This document shows positions 9,476-18,376 of a DNA stretch of 64,000 nucleotides, in pieces. This stretch comes from Marinobacter sp. (GTDB taxonomy: Bacteria; Pseudomonadota; Gammaproteobacteria; Pseudomonadales; Oleiphilaceae): NCBI GenBank assembly GCA_022565395.1, contig JAIUMV010000002.1, forward strand, positions 62,001-126,000, read 5' to 3'. Positions within the stretch are counted from its first letter, which is position 1. Every line of letters starts with the position of its first letter. Below the pieces are notes generated by a model. It worked only from the letters and a program-made list of their open reading frames with translations, was not told the DNA's origin and did not search any database. The translations under genes and the position numbers were made by a program.

Positions 9476-12400
9476 ATGTCTATCCATGTTGCCCTGCACC
9501 ATCGCACACACTATCACTATGACCGTCCCATCAAGCTTGGGCCACAAATTGTCCGGCTGCGGCCCTGCCCCCACAGCCGCACGAGAATACTCAGCTATTC
9601 CCTGAAAGTGGAGCCGGCTGACCACTTCATCAACTGGCAACAGGACCCCCAGGCCAATTACCTGGCACGCCTGGTGCTTCCTGAAAAGACCCGTGAGCTT
9701 ACAGTGACGGTTGAACTGGTCGCAGAAATGGCCGTGATCAACCCCTTCGACTTTTTTCTTGAACCACGGGCGGAAAAGATACCCTTCACCTATGAGGATT
9801 GGCAGCAAACGGAATTGGCGCCCTATCTCAAAACACTGCCGGACACCCCCGCGTTCGCCAAATGGATGGCCGGCATTGATCGCACGCCCACACCCAGTGT
9901 CGACTATCTGGTCAGCCTTAACCGCGCACTGTTTGAGCGGGTTGCCTATTTGATTCGCCTCGCCCCCGGCGTGCAGACACCGGAAGAAACCCTGGTCAAG
10001 GGGTCCGGGTCCTGCCGGGATTCCGCCTGGCTGCTGGTGCAAACTCTGCGCAGACTGGGGCTTGCGGCCCGTTTTGTCTCCGGTTACCTGATCCAGCTGA
10101 CTGCCGACCAGAAATCCCTCGACGGCCCCTCAGGCCCCGAGCAGGATTTCACTGATCTGCACGCCTGGTGCGAAGTCTTCTTGCCTGGCGCAGGCTGGAT
10201 TGGTCTGGATCCGACTTCGGGCCTGTTTGCCGGTGAAGGCCATATCCCACTCGCCTGCACACCCGAACCCAGCTCTGCCGCCCCGATCACTGGCGCCGTG
10301 GATAAATGCGAAGTGGATTTCGGCCACCATATGAGCGTCAGCCGCATATGGGAGGCGCCACGGGTCACCAAACCCTACACTGATGCTCAGTGGCATGGGA
10401 TCTCACAGCTTGGACACCAGATTGATGAGACCCTGAAGGCGCTGGATGTGCGCCTGACCCAGGGCGGCGAACCCACCTTCGTGTCCCTCGATGACCGGGA
10501 CGGCGCGGAGTGGAACACCGAAGCCCTGGGCCCGACCAAACGGCTGCTGGCGGCAGACCTCTATCACCGCATGCGTGACCGTTATGGCAAGCAGGGGCTG
10601 GTTCACTTCGGACAGGGCAAATGGTACCCGGGCGAGCAGCTACCTCGTTGGTCCCTGAACTGTTTTTGGCGCAAGGATGGTGAGCCCATCTGGGAAGACT
10701 CCAGCCTGATTGCTGATGAACGCAAGCCCGGCAAAGCAGGCCCGCCAGAGGCGGAACGTTTCCTCAACGCCCTGGCCGAAACCCTCGCCATTGCCAGGAA
10801 CAGGATCTTCCCCGCTTACGAGGACCTGTTCTATCACCTGTGGCGTGAGCGCCAACTGCCCGACAATGTTGAGCCCACGGATTCGCGGGTAAGCGACCCT
10901 CTGGAGCGGGCCCGTTTACGTAAGATATTTGAGCGTGGACTGGACCGCCCTACCGGCTATGTACTGCCTCTGGCGGTAAACCCCCGCGACCATACCTGGC
11001 AAAGCGGCCCCTGGTTCCTGCGAGGTGAGCACTGCTATCTGATTCCGGGAGACTCCCCCCTCGGCTACCGGCTCCCGCTGGACTCTCAGCCCTGGGTGAA
11101 GGAACAGGACTATCCCTACATCCATGCCCCGGACCCCTTTGCCAACTATCCACCGCTGGCGCCCAAGGACCGGCTCAACCCCCTGACCGGGGCCACGAAT
11201 ACCCCGCCTGGCTCACAGGTCAGGCCCAAGCCTGGCGAGTCCGCACTGGATATCGTTCGCACCGCCTTGTGCGCAGAGGCACGCAATGGCGTACTCTACC
11301 TGTTCATGCCGCCATTAACTGAGCTTGATCACTACCTGGCGCTGGTCAACGCCATTGAAAAGGTCGCCCGGCAACTCGCCCAGCCGGTGCTGCTGGAGGG
11401 CTATGAGCCTCCTGGCGATCCTCGCCTGAGCCACTTCCGTCTCACGCCTGACCCCGGTGTTATCGAGGTCAATATCCATCCGGCCCACAGCTGGGAGGAG
11501 CTGGTATTACAGACCGAGCAACTCTATGACGATGCCTATCAGTCACGGCTGAGCACTGAAAAGTTCATGCTGGACGGACGCCACACCGGCACGGGTGGCG
11601 GTAATCATTTTGTTCTCGGGGGCGCCACCCCTGCCGACTCCCCCTTCCTCAGACGGCCCGATCTGCTTCGCAGCCTCATCAGCTACTGGCACAATCATCC
11701 GAGCCTGTCATACCTGTTCTCCGGTTTGTTCATTGGCCCGAGTTCCCAGGCGCCCCGTATTGATGAGGCCCGCAATGACAGCGTATTTGAAGCAGAACTG
11801 GCGTTCAAAGAGCTGGCCCGTCTCAGCCCACCGGGCGCCCACTGCCCACCCTGGCTGGTGGATCGGGCGTTACGGGACATACTGACGGACATTACTGGCA
11901 ACACCCACCGGGCCGAGTTTTGCATCGATAAACTCTACTCGCCGGACGGTCCTGCCGGCAGGCTGGGCCTGCTGGAGCTACGCGCTTTCGAAATGCCACC
12001 CCATGCCCGCATGAGCCTGACCCAGCAGCTGCTGTTACGGGCCCTGGTGGCGCGCTTCTGGACGACCCCCTATCAACCGGAGCGGCTTGCCCGCTGGGGC
12101 ACTGAACTGCATGACCGTTTCATGCTCCCCCACTTTATCTGGCAGGACTTTGAGGACGTGGTTGCGGAAACCCAGGAGGCCGGCTTTGCCCTCAGTGCAG
12201 ACTGGTTTGCCCCGCACTTTGAGTTCAAATTCCCCAGACTGGGAGATTATCACCTGAAGGGCATGACGCTGGAGCTGCGTACCGCGCTTGAGCCCTGGCA
12301 TGTCACCGGTGAACACGGCGCCACCGGCGGCACAGCGCGTTACGTGGACTCCTCACTGGAACGGCTCCAGGTGCGCATGACCGGCGTCGCTCCGGATCGC

Positions 12401-12769
12401 TATCAGCTGCGCTGCAATGGCGTACCTGTGCCCCTGCAACCCACCGGCGTTGTCGGTGAAGCGGTGGCAGGCGTGCGTTACCGGGCCTGGCAGCCGGCCA
12501 ACTGCCTGCACCCCAGCATTGGTGTGGACAGCCCGTTGATATTTGATGTGGTGGATACCTGGAATAACCGCAGTCTGGGGGGGTGCCAGTACCATGTGGC
12601 CCACCCCGGCGGCCGGAACTTTGAAACCCTGCCCGTCAATGCCTTTGAGGCCGAAAGCCGGCGCATGGCACGCTTCTTCAGATTCGGGCACAGCGCTGGA
12701 CAGCACCCACCGCAGTTGATGCAGGTCAGCAGTGAGTTTCCCTTTACCCTTGATCTTAGGCATCACTGA
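9476..12769 (+). CDS. Large transglutaminase-like protein with C-terminal DUF2126
   Basis: The 1097-residue protein combines an N-terminal beta domain (about residues 1-90), a transglutaminase/cysteine-protease core (about 130-260) and a long DUF2126 region (from about residue 330, beginning near LTQGGEPTFVSLDD). The triad is intact: Cys180 in GSGSCRDSAW, His229 in LHAWCEVF and Asp245 in LDPTSG. Proteins with this core usually hydrolyse or exchange amide bonds. No signal peptide is seen. It closes the first ATP-grasp/alpha-E/transglutaminase set. The full length suggests an intact gene; the substrate is unknown. Confidence 0.9.
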   Translation: MSIHVALHHRTHYHYDRPIKLGPQIVRLRPCPHSRTRILSYSLKVEPADHFINWQQDPQANYLARLVLPEKTRELTVTVELVAEMAVINPFDFFLEPRAEKIPFTYEDWQQTELAPYLKTLPDTPAFAKWMAGIDRTPTPSVDYLVSLNRALFERVAYLIRLAPGVQTPEETLVKGSGSCRDSAWLLVQTLRRLGLAARFVSGYLIQLTADQKSLDGPSGPEQDFTDLHAWCEVFLPGAGWIGLDPTSGLFAGEGHIPLACTPEPSSAAPITGAVDKCEVDFGHHMSVSRIWEAPRVTKPYTDAQWHGISQLGHQIDETLKALDVRLTQGGEPTFVSLDDRDGAEWNTEALGPTKRLLAADLYHRMRDRYGKQGLVHFGQGKWYPGEQLPRWSLNCFWRKDGEPIWEDSSLIADERKPGKAGPPEAERFLNALAETLAIARNRIFPAYEDLFYHLWRERQLPDNVEPTDSRVSDPLERARLRKIFERGLDRPTGYVLPLAVNPRDHTWQSGPWFLRGEHCYLIPGDSPLGYRLPLDSQPWVKEQDYPYIHAPDPFANYPPLAPKDRLNPLTGATNTPPGSQVRPKPGESALDIVRTALCAEARNGVLYLFMPPLTELDHYLALVNAIEKVARQLAQPVLLEGYEPPGDPRLSHFRLTPDPGVIEVNIHPAHSWEELVLQTEQLYDDAYQSRLSTEKFMLDGRHTGTGGGNHFVLGGATPADSPFLRRPDLLRSLISYWHNHPSLSYLFSGLFIGPSSQAPRIDEARNDSVFEAELAFKELARLSPPGAHCPPWLVDRALRDILTDITGNTHRAEFCIDKLYSPDGPAGRLGLLELRAFEMPPHARMSLTQQLLLRALVARFWTTPYQPERLARWGTELHDRFMLPHFIWQDFEDVVAETQEAGFALSADWFAPHFEFKFPRLGDYHLKGMTLELRTALEPWHVTGEHGATGGTARYVDSSLERLQVRMTGVAPDRYQLRCNGVPVPLQPTGVVGEAVAGVRYRAWQPANCLHPSIGVDSPLIFDVVDTWNNRSLGGCQYHVAHPGGRNFETLPVNAFEAESRRMARFFRFGHSAGQHPPQLMQVSSEFPFTLDLRHH

Positions 12770-12793
12770 AGCACATTTTCAGCGTGCTTTTGC

Positions 12794-12843
12794 CCCCGGC
12801 GAGCAGCTGCTCGTCGGGGTCGATTCCCTTGATCCCGGGAATC
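12794..12843. terminator. Two tandem hairpins between the two ATP-grasp modules
   Basis: A 13-bp near-perfect inverted repeat at 12794-12819 has no loop and one G-T pair. A second 7-bp hairpin (GATTCCC/GGGAATC, 12822-12843) follows directly. They lie in the 153-base gap after the transglutaminase-DUF2126 gene. No long T-run follows, so a Rho-independent terminator is uncertain; RNA processing or attenuation is also possible. Confidence 0.4.
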
Positions 12844-12922
12844 AGGCACACTTGCACTAATTCTGACAACTTTAACGGCCCGCATAATCTACTGAGGCCG
12901 CACCCCGGAGTGTTTCAGCCCA

Positions 12923-15427
12923 GTGTCGTCACCCCCCAGCGCCCAGGCCCTGTTAGCCGCCTATCAAACCATACCCGGTCGCTTTGACGAGCTCTCTGGG
13001 GGCGGTCAACAACCTGCCTCCCATTGGCGCCCGCTGATTCAGCAGCTGCAACGTACTCCGGTTGAAACCCTGAATCAGCGCGCCAACTCCGTTGCTGCGG
13101 CCATTGCTGCTGATGGCGTCACTTACAACATTTATGATGACCCGCAGGGTGTCAGCCGCCCCTGGGAAGTCGATCTGCTACCACTGATTATCAGCGCCCG
13201 CGAGTGGCAGGGACTGGCGGCCGCCATTGCCCAGCGCGCTACCCTGCTGGACCGGGTGTTAGCCGATCTATATGGCCCCCAACAGCTGTTGGAAGAAGGC
13301 CTGCTGCCGCCCGCCCTGGTGTATGGCCAGCCAGGCTTCCAGTGGCCTTGCCATGGTGTTGTGCCTCCGGGTCAGCGATTTCTGCATTTCTATGCGGTAG
13401 ATCTGGCCCGCTCCCATGACGGCAACTGGTGGGTCATTGCAGATCGCACCCAGGCACCTTCCGGTGCTGGCTATGCCCTGCAAAACCGGCAGGTTATCTC
13501 CCGGGCATTTCCTGCCGCATACCATAACTTGCCGGCCCACAATCTGGTGGATTTTTTCCGCGGCCTGCAGGATCACCTCAGCAGCGAGGCGCCCAGCGGC
13601 ACTGAAGACCCCCTCTGTGTGTTACTGACACCCGGGCGATACAACGAAACCTACTTTGAACATGTATTCCTGGCACGATTTCTTGGCTTTCCCCTGGTAG
13701 AGGGACAGGATCTGACCGTAAGGGATGACGCGGTCTATCTTAAAACCCTGCAGGGGCTGCAGCGCGTCCATGTTATTTTTCGCCGCCTTGACGACAGTTT
13801 TTGCGATCCTCTGGAACTGCGGGCTGATTCAGTACTGGGCGTGCCCGGCTTGCTGGCTGCAGTGCGGGCGGGGAAGGTACTGGTAGCTAATGCCCTGGGC
13901 AGCGGGCTGCTGGAAAGCGCCGCCTTGTTCGGCTTTCTACCCGGTATTGCCGAACGTCTGCTGGGAGAAAAGCTGGCTATGCCCTCTGTGGCCACCTGGT
14001 GGTGCGGTGAGGCGCCCGCGCTGGCCTACGTGCTTAAGCATCTGGATGACCTTGTTATCAAGCCCGCCAATGCCGGCATCGTCATGGAACCTGTGTTTGG
14101 TTATCAGCTGCAGGGCGCCAAACGGACAGCGTTGATCGAACAGATCAAGGCCCAGCCCCACGCCTACGTTGCCCAGGAGTGGGTTCGCCTGTCCCAGGCA
14201 CCCATCTGGCGGGCCGACCATGACGCGCCGCTGACATCCCGCTCCATCGGCCTGCGGGTGTTCGCGGCAGCTACCGACAAAGGCTACGCCGTCATGCCGG
14301 GGGCATTGACCCGGGTTGCCGCCAGAGACGGCATGGAAGTCATTTCCATGCAGCGGGGAGGCTTCTCCAAGGATACCTGGGTACAGGCTCACCGCCCTGG
14401 TAGAATGGCCAGTCTGGCCAAGCCTCAACTGACGGTAAAAGATCTCCTCAACGCACAACGGGATACGCCTTCCCGGGTCGGTGAGAATCTGTTCTGGATG
14501 GGGCGTCACACTGAGCGGGCCGAGGTCACTGCCCGTACCCTCAGGGCCGCCTTCAGCCGGATTGCCACCAATGATGAGGAATCCGAGGACGCCCTGATCG
14601 GCTTACGCAATGCAGCCTATCGCCTTGGTGTCCTGCACCCGCCTGCAGACGACGAGCCAGAACAGGCCTTGCAGCCCTCTTTGCTGGCGGCCGTGACCGA
14701 CGCCACTCAGCCCGGCTCCCTGGCCTTCACATTGCGCGCACTGGCCCTGAATGCTGAACACCTGCGTGACCGGCTGTCGGTAGATAACTGGCACCTGCTC
14801 AACCGCCTGGAAGCACCCCTTGGCCGCGCACCGGACACACCCGACAGAGCCATTGAAGTTCTCAACCAGGTGATGCTGGACTGCATCTCCCTGGCAGGTT
14901 TCGCCATGGACGATATTACCCGCGATGCCGACTGGTGCTTCCTGATGGTGGGACGACGGCTGGAGCGGCTCGTTAATCTGTGCGGACTGATTACCGTGCC
15001 ACTGAGTGCGCCCCCCCGCCATCGTGAGCACATGCTGGAATGGCTGCTGGAAGTGACCAACTCCTCTATTACCTACCGCACCCGCTACCGACGCAGCCCG
15101 GAACTGCTGCCGGTACTGCACTTACTGGTTGTGGATCGCTCCAACCCCCATGCCGTTGCCTTTCAAATTGAGCAGCTTCAGCAAGAGCTGCCGGAAATTG
15201 CCCGGGCCGCCGGGCAATTGCTACCACCGGATATCAGCCTGCCTGTACAGCGGCTGCAGCGTCTTGATTTGAGGGCGTTTGAGGGCAGTGGTAACGAAAA
15301 AGCCTGTGAGCAATTAAGCAGCGACCTGGCAGAGATCATTCAGGTTGCCTATGGTATTTCCGATGAAATCCAACGGAACTGCTTTAGCCACACCGCATCA
15401 ACTCAGTATCACTGGAACCCGGCGTGA
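12923..15427 (+). CDS. Fused circularly permuted ATP-grasp / alpha-E protein
   Basis: The 834-residue protein fuses an ATP-grasp-like half (about residues 1-480) to an alpha-E half (about 510-820, opening with RVGENLFWMGRHTERAE). Compared with the stand-alone copy, the metal-binding EDN is A173-D174-R175 (ADRTQAPSG), and the glycine-rich segment after K380 PAN is replaced by AGIVMEPVFG. The GFSKDTW motif near residue 482 is kept. These changes look characteristic of the fused subfamily rather than decay. The start is GTG, with GGAG 12 bases upstream. Eight bases separate it from the next gene. Confidence 0.88.
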   Translation: MSSPPSAQALLAAYQTIPGRFDELSGGGQQPASHWRPLIQQLQRTPVETLNQRANSVAAAIAADGVTYNIYDDPQGVSRPWEVDLLPLIISAREWQGLAAAIAQRATLLDRVLADLYGPQQLLEEGLLPPALVYGQPGFQWPCHGVVPPGQRFLHFYAVDLARSHDGNWWVIADRTQAPSGAGYALQNRQVISRAFPAAYHNLPAHNLVDFFRGLQDHLSSEAPSGTEDPLCVLLTPGRYNETYFEHVFLARFLGFPLVEGQDLTVRDDAVYLKTLQGLQRVHVIFRRLDDSFCDPLELRADSVLGVPGLLAAVRAGKVLVANALGSGLLESAALFGFLPGIAERLLGEKLAMPSVATWWCGEAPALAYVLKHLDDLVIKPANAGIVMEPVFGYQLQGAKRTALIEQIKAQPHAYVAQEWVRLSQAPIWRADHDAPLTSRSIGLRVFAAATDKGYAVMPGALTRVAARDGMEVISMQRGGFSKDTWVQAHRPGRMASLAKPQLTVKDLLNAQRDTPSRVGENLFWMGRHTERAEVTARTLRAAFSRIATNDEESEDALIGLRNAAYRLGVLHPPADDEPEQALQPSLLAAVTDATQPGSLAFTLRALALNAEHLRDRLSVDNWHLLNRLEAPLGRAPDTPDRAIEVLNQVMLDCISLAGFAMDDITRDADWCFLMVGRRLERLVNLCGLITVPLSAPPRHREHMLEWLLEVTNSSITYRTRYRRSPELLPVLHLLVVDRSNPHAVAFQIEQLQQELPEIARAAGQLLPPDISLPVQRLQRLDLRAFEGSGNEKACEQLSSDLAEIIQVAYGISDEIQRNCFSHTASTQYHWNPA

Positions 15428-15434
15428 GATTAAC

Positions 15435-16391
15435 GTGACTATTGCCCGCTTCCACGTACGCCATGACACCACATACGACTATGCCTACCCGGTTAGTGAG
15501 TCGCACCACCTGCTGCGACTCACACCCCGTACCCTGCCCTGGCAAACCCGCCTGGAGCACCATATTGAAATAGACCCGGCACCGGACCTGAGGCGCGCCT
15601 TCACAGACAGTTTCGGCAACCAGATCACGGTGGTGCAGTACATCCGCGACCACACGTACCTTAACGTCAACAGTGAGTGCTGGGTTGATCTGGCGCCGCG
15701 CCCCAGACCCACGGCACAAGTGGCCACGCAAACCTGGGAAGCGGTGCGGGACATCCTGCGTTACCAGGCCGGGCGGCCACTGCCCGCCGACCGACTGCAG
15801 GCTACCGCCTTCCGCTTCCCTTCCCGCAACATCCCCGTTGGCGACAGCTATCGCGCTTATGCCCTGCCAAGCTTCAGCCCTGGCCGACCCTTGACTGAGG
15901 CCTGCCGCGACCTGATGCTGCGGATACAGAACGAATTTATCTTTGATAACGAGGCTACCGATACCTTTACCCCGGTCAGTGAGGTGTTGACGCAGCGTCG
16001 CGGCGTCTGTCAGGACTTTACTCACCTGATGATCGCCTGCCTGCGGTCACTGGGCCTCTCCGCCCGTTATACCAGTGGTTATCTGTTGACCCATCCACCC
16101 AAAGGCCAGACGCGTCTGGTAGGTGCCGATGCAACCCATGCCTGGGTAGGGGTGTTCCTGCCGGGATTCGGCTGGCTTGAATTCGACCCCACCAACGGTA
16201 TTTGTCCCGACCAGGCACACATCACCCTCGGGTGGGGGCGGGACTTCGGTGATATAACCCCGCTCAGAGGAGTTCTGCTGGGGGGTGGCGAGCACAAGCT
16301 GGACATTGCGGTCACTGTGGTGCCGGAAGAAGAGTTCGCTCAGGTCTACGTTGAGGGTGATACCTACCTGCCTGTGTTACCAGGCTTGTAG
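15435..16391 (+). CDS. Transglutaminase family cysteine protease-like protein
   Basis: This 318-residue protein has an N-terminal beta domain (about residues 1-100, RFHVRHDTTYDYAYPVSESH) and a transglutaminase core. The catalytic triad is intact: Cys192 in RRGVCQDFTHL, His235 in THAWVGVF and Asp251 in FDPTNG. No secretion signal is visible. An open frame starts further upstream at 15345, but it would overlap the fused ATP-grasp gene by over 80 bases. The GTG at 15435 gives the usual family N-terminus and an 8-base gap. It completes the second module and converges with the TetR gene 10 bases away. Confidence 0.87.
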   Translation: MTIARFHVRHDTTYDYAYPVSESHHLLRLTPRTLPWQTRLEHHIEIDPAPDLRRAFTDSFGNQITVVQYIRDHTYLNVNSECWVDLAPRPRPTAQVATQTWEAVRDILRYQAGRPLPADRLQATAFRFPSRNIPVGDSYRAYALPSFSPGRPLTEACRDLMLRIQNEFIFDNEATDTFTPVSEVLTQRRGVCQDFTHLMIACLRSLGLSARYTSGYLLTHPPKGQTRLVGADATHAWVGVFLPGFGWLEFDPTNGICPDQAHITLGWGRDFGDITPLRGVLLGGGEHKLDIAVTVVPEEEFAQVYVEGDTYLPVLPGL

Positions 16392-16401
16392 CAAAGGCTC
16401 G

Positions 16402-17160
16402 CTAGCTGATAAGACGCTCAGTGGCTCGTGATAGCGTGCCCGAGCCAGGCTGATCGGCGCTGGCCACCACCAGCGTCATCAGACGCCCCAGGGTATCATT
16501 GAGGCGCTCCATAGAAACCTTGTCACGGTACAGAATGCCGTCATAGCCCAACCCAACCGCCACGCTTACAATCATGGCGGCATCCCTTTTCGGGCGCACA
16601 TTACCCAGCCGTTCTAGAATACCTGCGATGGTCGTTATCCAGGCATCACGATACTCCCTGGCAAGCCGCTCCAGATGCGCCTCCCGCGTCGCCTCCAGCA
16701 GGAATACCTGCTCCATCAGAATATCCTGCTTGCGGTTGTTTAACTGGTGATACATATAGGCTGCGGCCAGTTCGGCAACACGCTCCGCAACCTGTAGCTG
16801 ACCTGCGGCCGTCTTGAGGGTTTCGGCGACTTCCGGCCGATCCAGATAGCCAAACAGCTGGCGCTCAAACAACTCCAGGTTTTGGTAGGCCTTTTCCGCG
16901 AAAAGCATGAAGGCATCCGTGATCAGCTCATCAATGTCTTTGAAATAATAGGTGGTGGATGCCAGCGGTACACCGGCCTCTTTGGCCACAGGCCGATGCT
17001 TAACCCCGCGAATGCCGTCCCGGGCCGCTATCCGGAGCGTAGCCTCCAGAATCTGCCGGCGTCGCGCCTCACCCTTTGCCCGAGTGGCGCGGCGGCTTGG
17101 ATCGGTGCTGGTAGAGGTGTCTGCTTCGGGTGATGTTGCGCCCTGAGATTGCTGAGGCAT
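16402..17160 (-). CDS. TetR/AcrR family transcriptional regulator
   Basis: The 252-residue product has a TetR-type helix-turn-helix at about residues 45-85 (GEARRRQILEATLRIAARDG, then VAKEAGVPLASTTYYFKDID). A long helical ligand-binding half follows. A Ser/Thr-rich tail precedes the DNA-binding domain. The ATG at 17160 is preferred over an upstream TTG because AGGA lies about 10 bases before it. The ligand and targets cannot be told from sequence. Neighbours are the convergent transglutaminase gene and the DUF924 gene upstream on the same strand, so an obvious divergent target is missing. Confidence 0.85.
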   Translation of the reverse strand: MPQQSQGATSPEADTSTSTDPSRRATRAKGEARRRQILEATLRIAARDGIRGVKHRPVAKEAGVPLASTTYYFKDIDELITDAFMLFAEKAYQNLELFERQLFGYLDRPEVAETLKTAAGQLQVAERVAELAAAYMYHQLNNRKQDILMEQVFLLEATREAHLERLAREYRDAWITTIAGILERLGNVRPKRDAAMIVSVAVGLGYDGILYRDKVSMERLNDTLGRLMTLVVASADQPGSGTLSRATERLIS

Positions 17161-17311
17161 CCTGAGTGTTTCCTGACAAGGGTTAGGGCCAGGCAACCTT
17201 GATCTGCCGCCTGCCCGATGAATGGATCCGAAATATTATGCCCCCACACCCAGGTTCAAACCTTGACGACCTTGGCAAAAAAGGCCAAAGCCCTGCAGAT
17301 CTCTGGCAAAC

Positions 17312-17905
17312 TCAACTTTCTCCTTGCAAATAGCGCATTTCTTCAGGTGATGACGGCCGGCCCAAGACCCTGTTTCGCTCCGGGAAGCGCCCGAAACGCT
17401 GGACCACATCGTGATGCCGCTGAGCAGACGCCAGGAACCCTTCCACGAGCACCTGTAACATTTCTGAAACACTGGCATGCAATTGTTGATAACAGTCCAG
17501 GCTGACGGCCTGGTCAGCCTTGCGTTCAGAGTGCATCAGGGGCAGATAGAAAAAGGCGCGCATGGTTGGCGGCAGCGCCATGTCATAGCCTTTCCGCAAA
17601 CCTTCGTTGCAGAGCGAACGCGCCAAGGCGTCATGCTCAAAGGCCAGTGCACTGCCCCGGTGTATGTGCCGGGGGAGCGGGTCCAACAGCAGTATCTCCG
17701 CCAATACGGCCCCTGCCCCCTCCCTGCGCCAGTGACTCAACCCCTGTTCTGAGGCCAGCAGCACCATGGACATAAAGCGGCGACGCAACTCCTGGTCCAC
17801 CTTGCGGTCAACACTAAACCAGCGGTTCCGATTCATTTCAGGCGGCAGTCCCTGCTCATCCAGGGCACCAAACCAGAAGTCGAGAATATCCTGCCAGCCA
17901 AACAT
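17312..17905 (-). CDS. DUF924 family protein
   Basis: A 197-residue cytoplasmic, helical protein of the DUF924 family. Family features are FGWQDILDFWFGALDEQGLP at the start, the ARG-type segment LLLDPLPRHIHRGSALAFEHD near residues 80-100, and MRAFFYLPLMHSE near residue 120. Its biochemical function is unknown to me. The ATG at 17905 follows AAGGGA by about 10 bases and matches the family start; the longer open frame is probably untranslated. It is divergent from the CbiX-like gene, with a shared 72-base promoter region. Confidence 0.85.
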   Translation of the reverse strand: MFGWQDILDFWFGALDEQGLPPEMNRNRWFSVDRKVDQELRRRFMSMVLLASEQGLSHWRREGAGAVLAEILLLDPLPRHIHRGSALAFEHDALARSLCNEGLRKGYDMALPPTMRAFFYLPLMHSERKADQAVSLDCYQQLHASVSEMLQVLVEGFLASAQRHHDVVQRFGRFPERNRVLGRPSSPEEMRYLQGES

Positions 17906-17919
17906 AGAACCGTATCCCT

Positions 17920-17949
17920 TTGTAAAACGTATATAGAGCGTCCTATCAT
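17920..17949 (+). promoter_or_regulatory. Candidate sigma-70 promoter for the CbiX-like gene
   Basis: TTGTAA (17920-17925) and TATCAT (17944-17949) are 18 bases apart and lie upstream of the ATG at 17978. The -35 is a reasonable match and the -10 is weak. It fits the short divergent gap but is unproven. Confidence 0.3.
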
Positions 17950-17977
17950 GTACCAGAAGAGCGAACAGGAATACACC

Positions 17978-18376
17978 ATGAGCGAAAATCACCAAGTGAT
18001 CCTATTGGCCCACGGCAGCAGTGATCCGCAGTGGTGCCAGACTTTTGAACAGCTGGCCAAACCGACCCTTGAGGCAATACCTGAGTCAGCCATTGCCTAT
18101 ATGGAGCTGGCAGAGCCCTCTCTGGACACGGCAGTGGCCAGGGCGGTGCGCAAAGGCGCCAAGCTGATTACGGTCGTGCCACTGTTTCTGGCTGCTGGCC
18201 GCCATCTGCGCAAGGACGTGCCGGTCATGATTAACCGGCTTGCCAGCCAGCACCAGCTTCGTATCTGCCTGGCACCGCCTATCGGGCAGCATCCGGCGCT
18301 GGGCATGGCAGTGCGGGAAGTTGTCAGCGATACACTTGCCACCCAGTCATTGATGCCCGAGGCCATTACGTCATGA
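17978..18376 (+). CDS. CbiX/sirohydrochlorin chelatase-like protein
   Basis: A short 132-residue, single-domain member of the CbiX/SirB chelatase family, which inserts cobalt or iron into sirohydrochlorin. Seen: the N-terminal LLAHGSSDPQW with the conserved His, and the second conserved segment VVPLFLAAGRHLRKDVP with the metal-binding His. The length fits the small 'CbiX-S' type. No cobalamin or siroheme genes are nearby, so the exact tetrapyrrole is unknown. The ATG at 17978 is preceded by AGGA at 7 bases. The stop overlaps the next start by four bases (ATGA). Confidence 0.85.
   Translation: MSENHQVILLAHGSSDPQWCQTFEQLAKPTLEAIPESAIAYMELAEPSLDTAVARAVRKGAKLITVVPLFLAAGRHLRKDVPVMINRLASQHQLRICLAPPIGQHPALGMAVREVVSDTLATQSLMPEAITS

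Noticed and set aside
15345-15434. Longer start for the second transglutaminase gene
   Set aside because: It would overlap the fused ATP-grasp gene by more than 80 bases, and the extra residues do not fit the family N-terminus.
17161-17311. TetR operator between the TetR gene and the DUF924 gene
   Set aside because: No clear palindrome was seen, and a -10-like CATAAT has no well-spaced -35.
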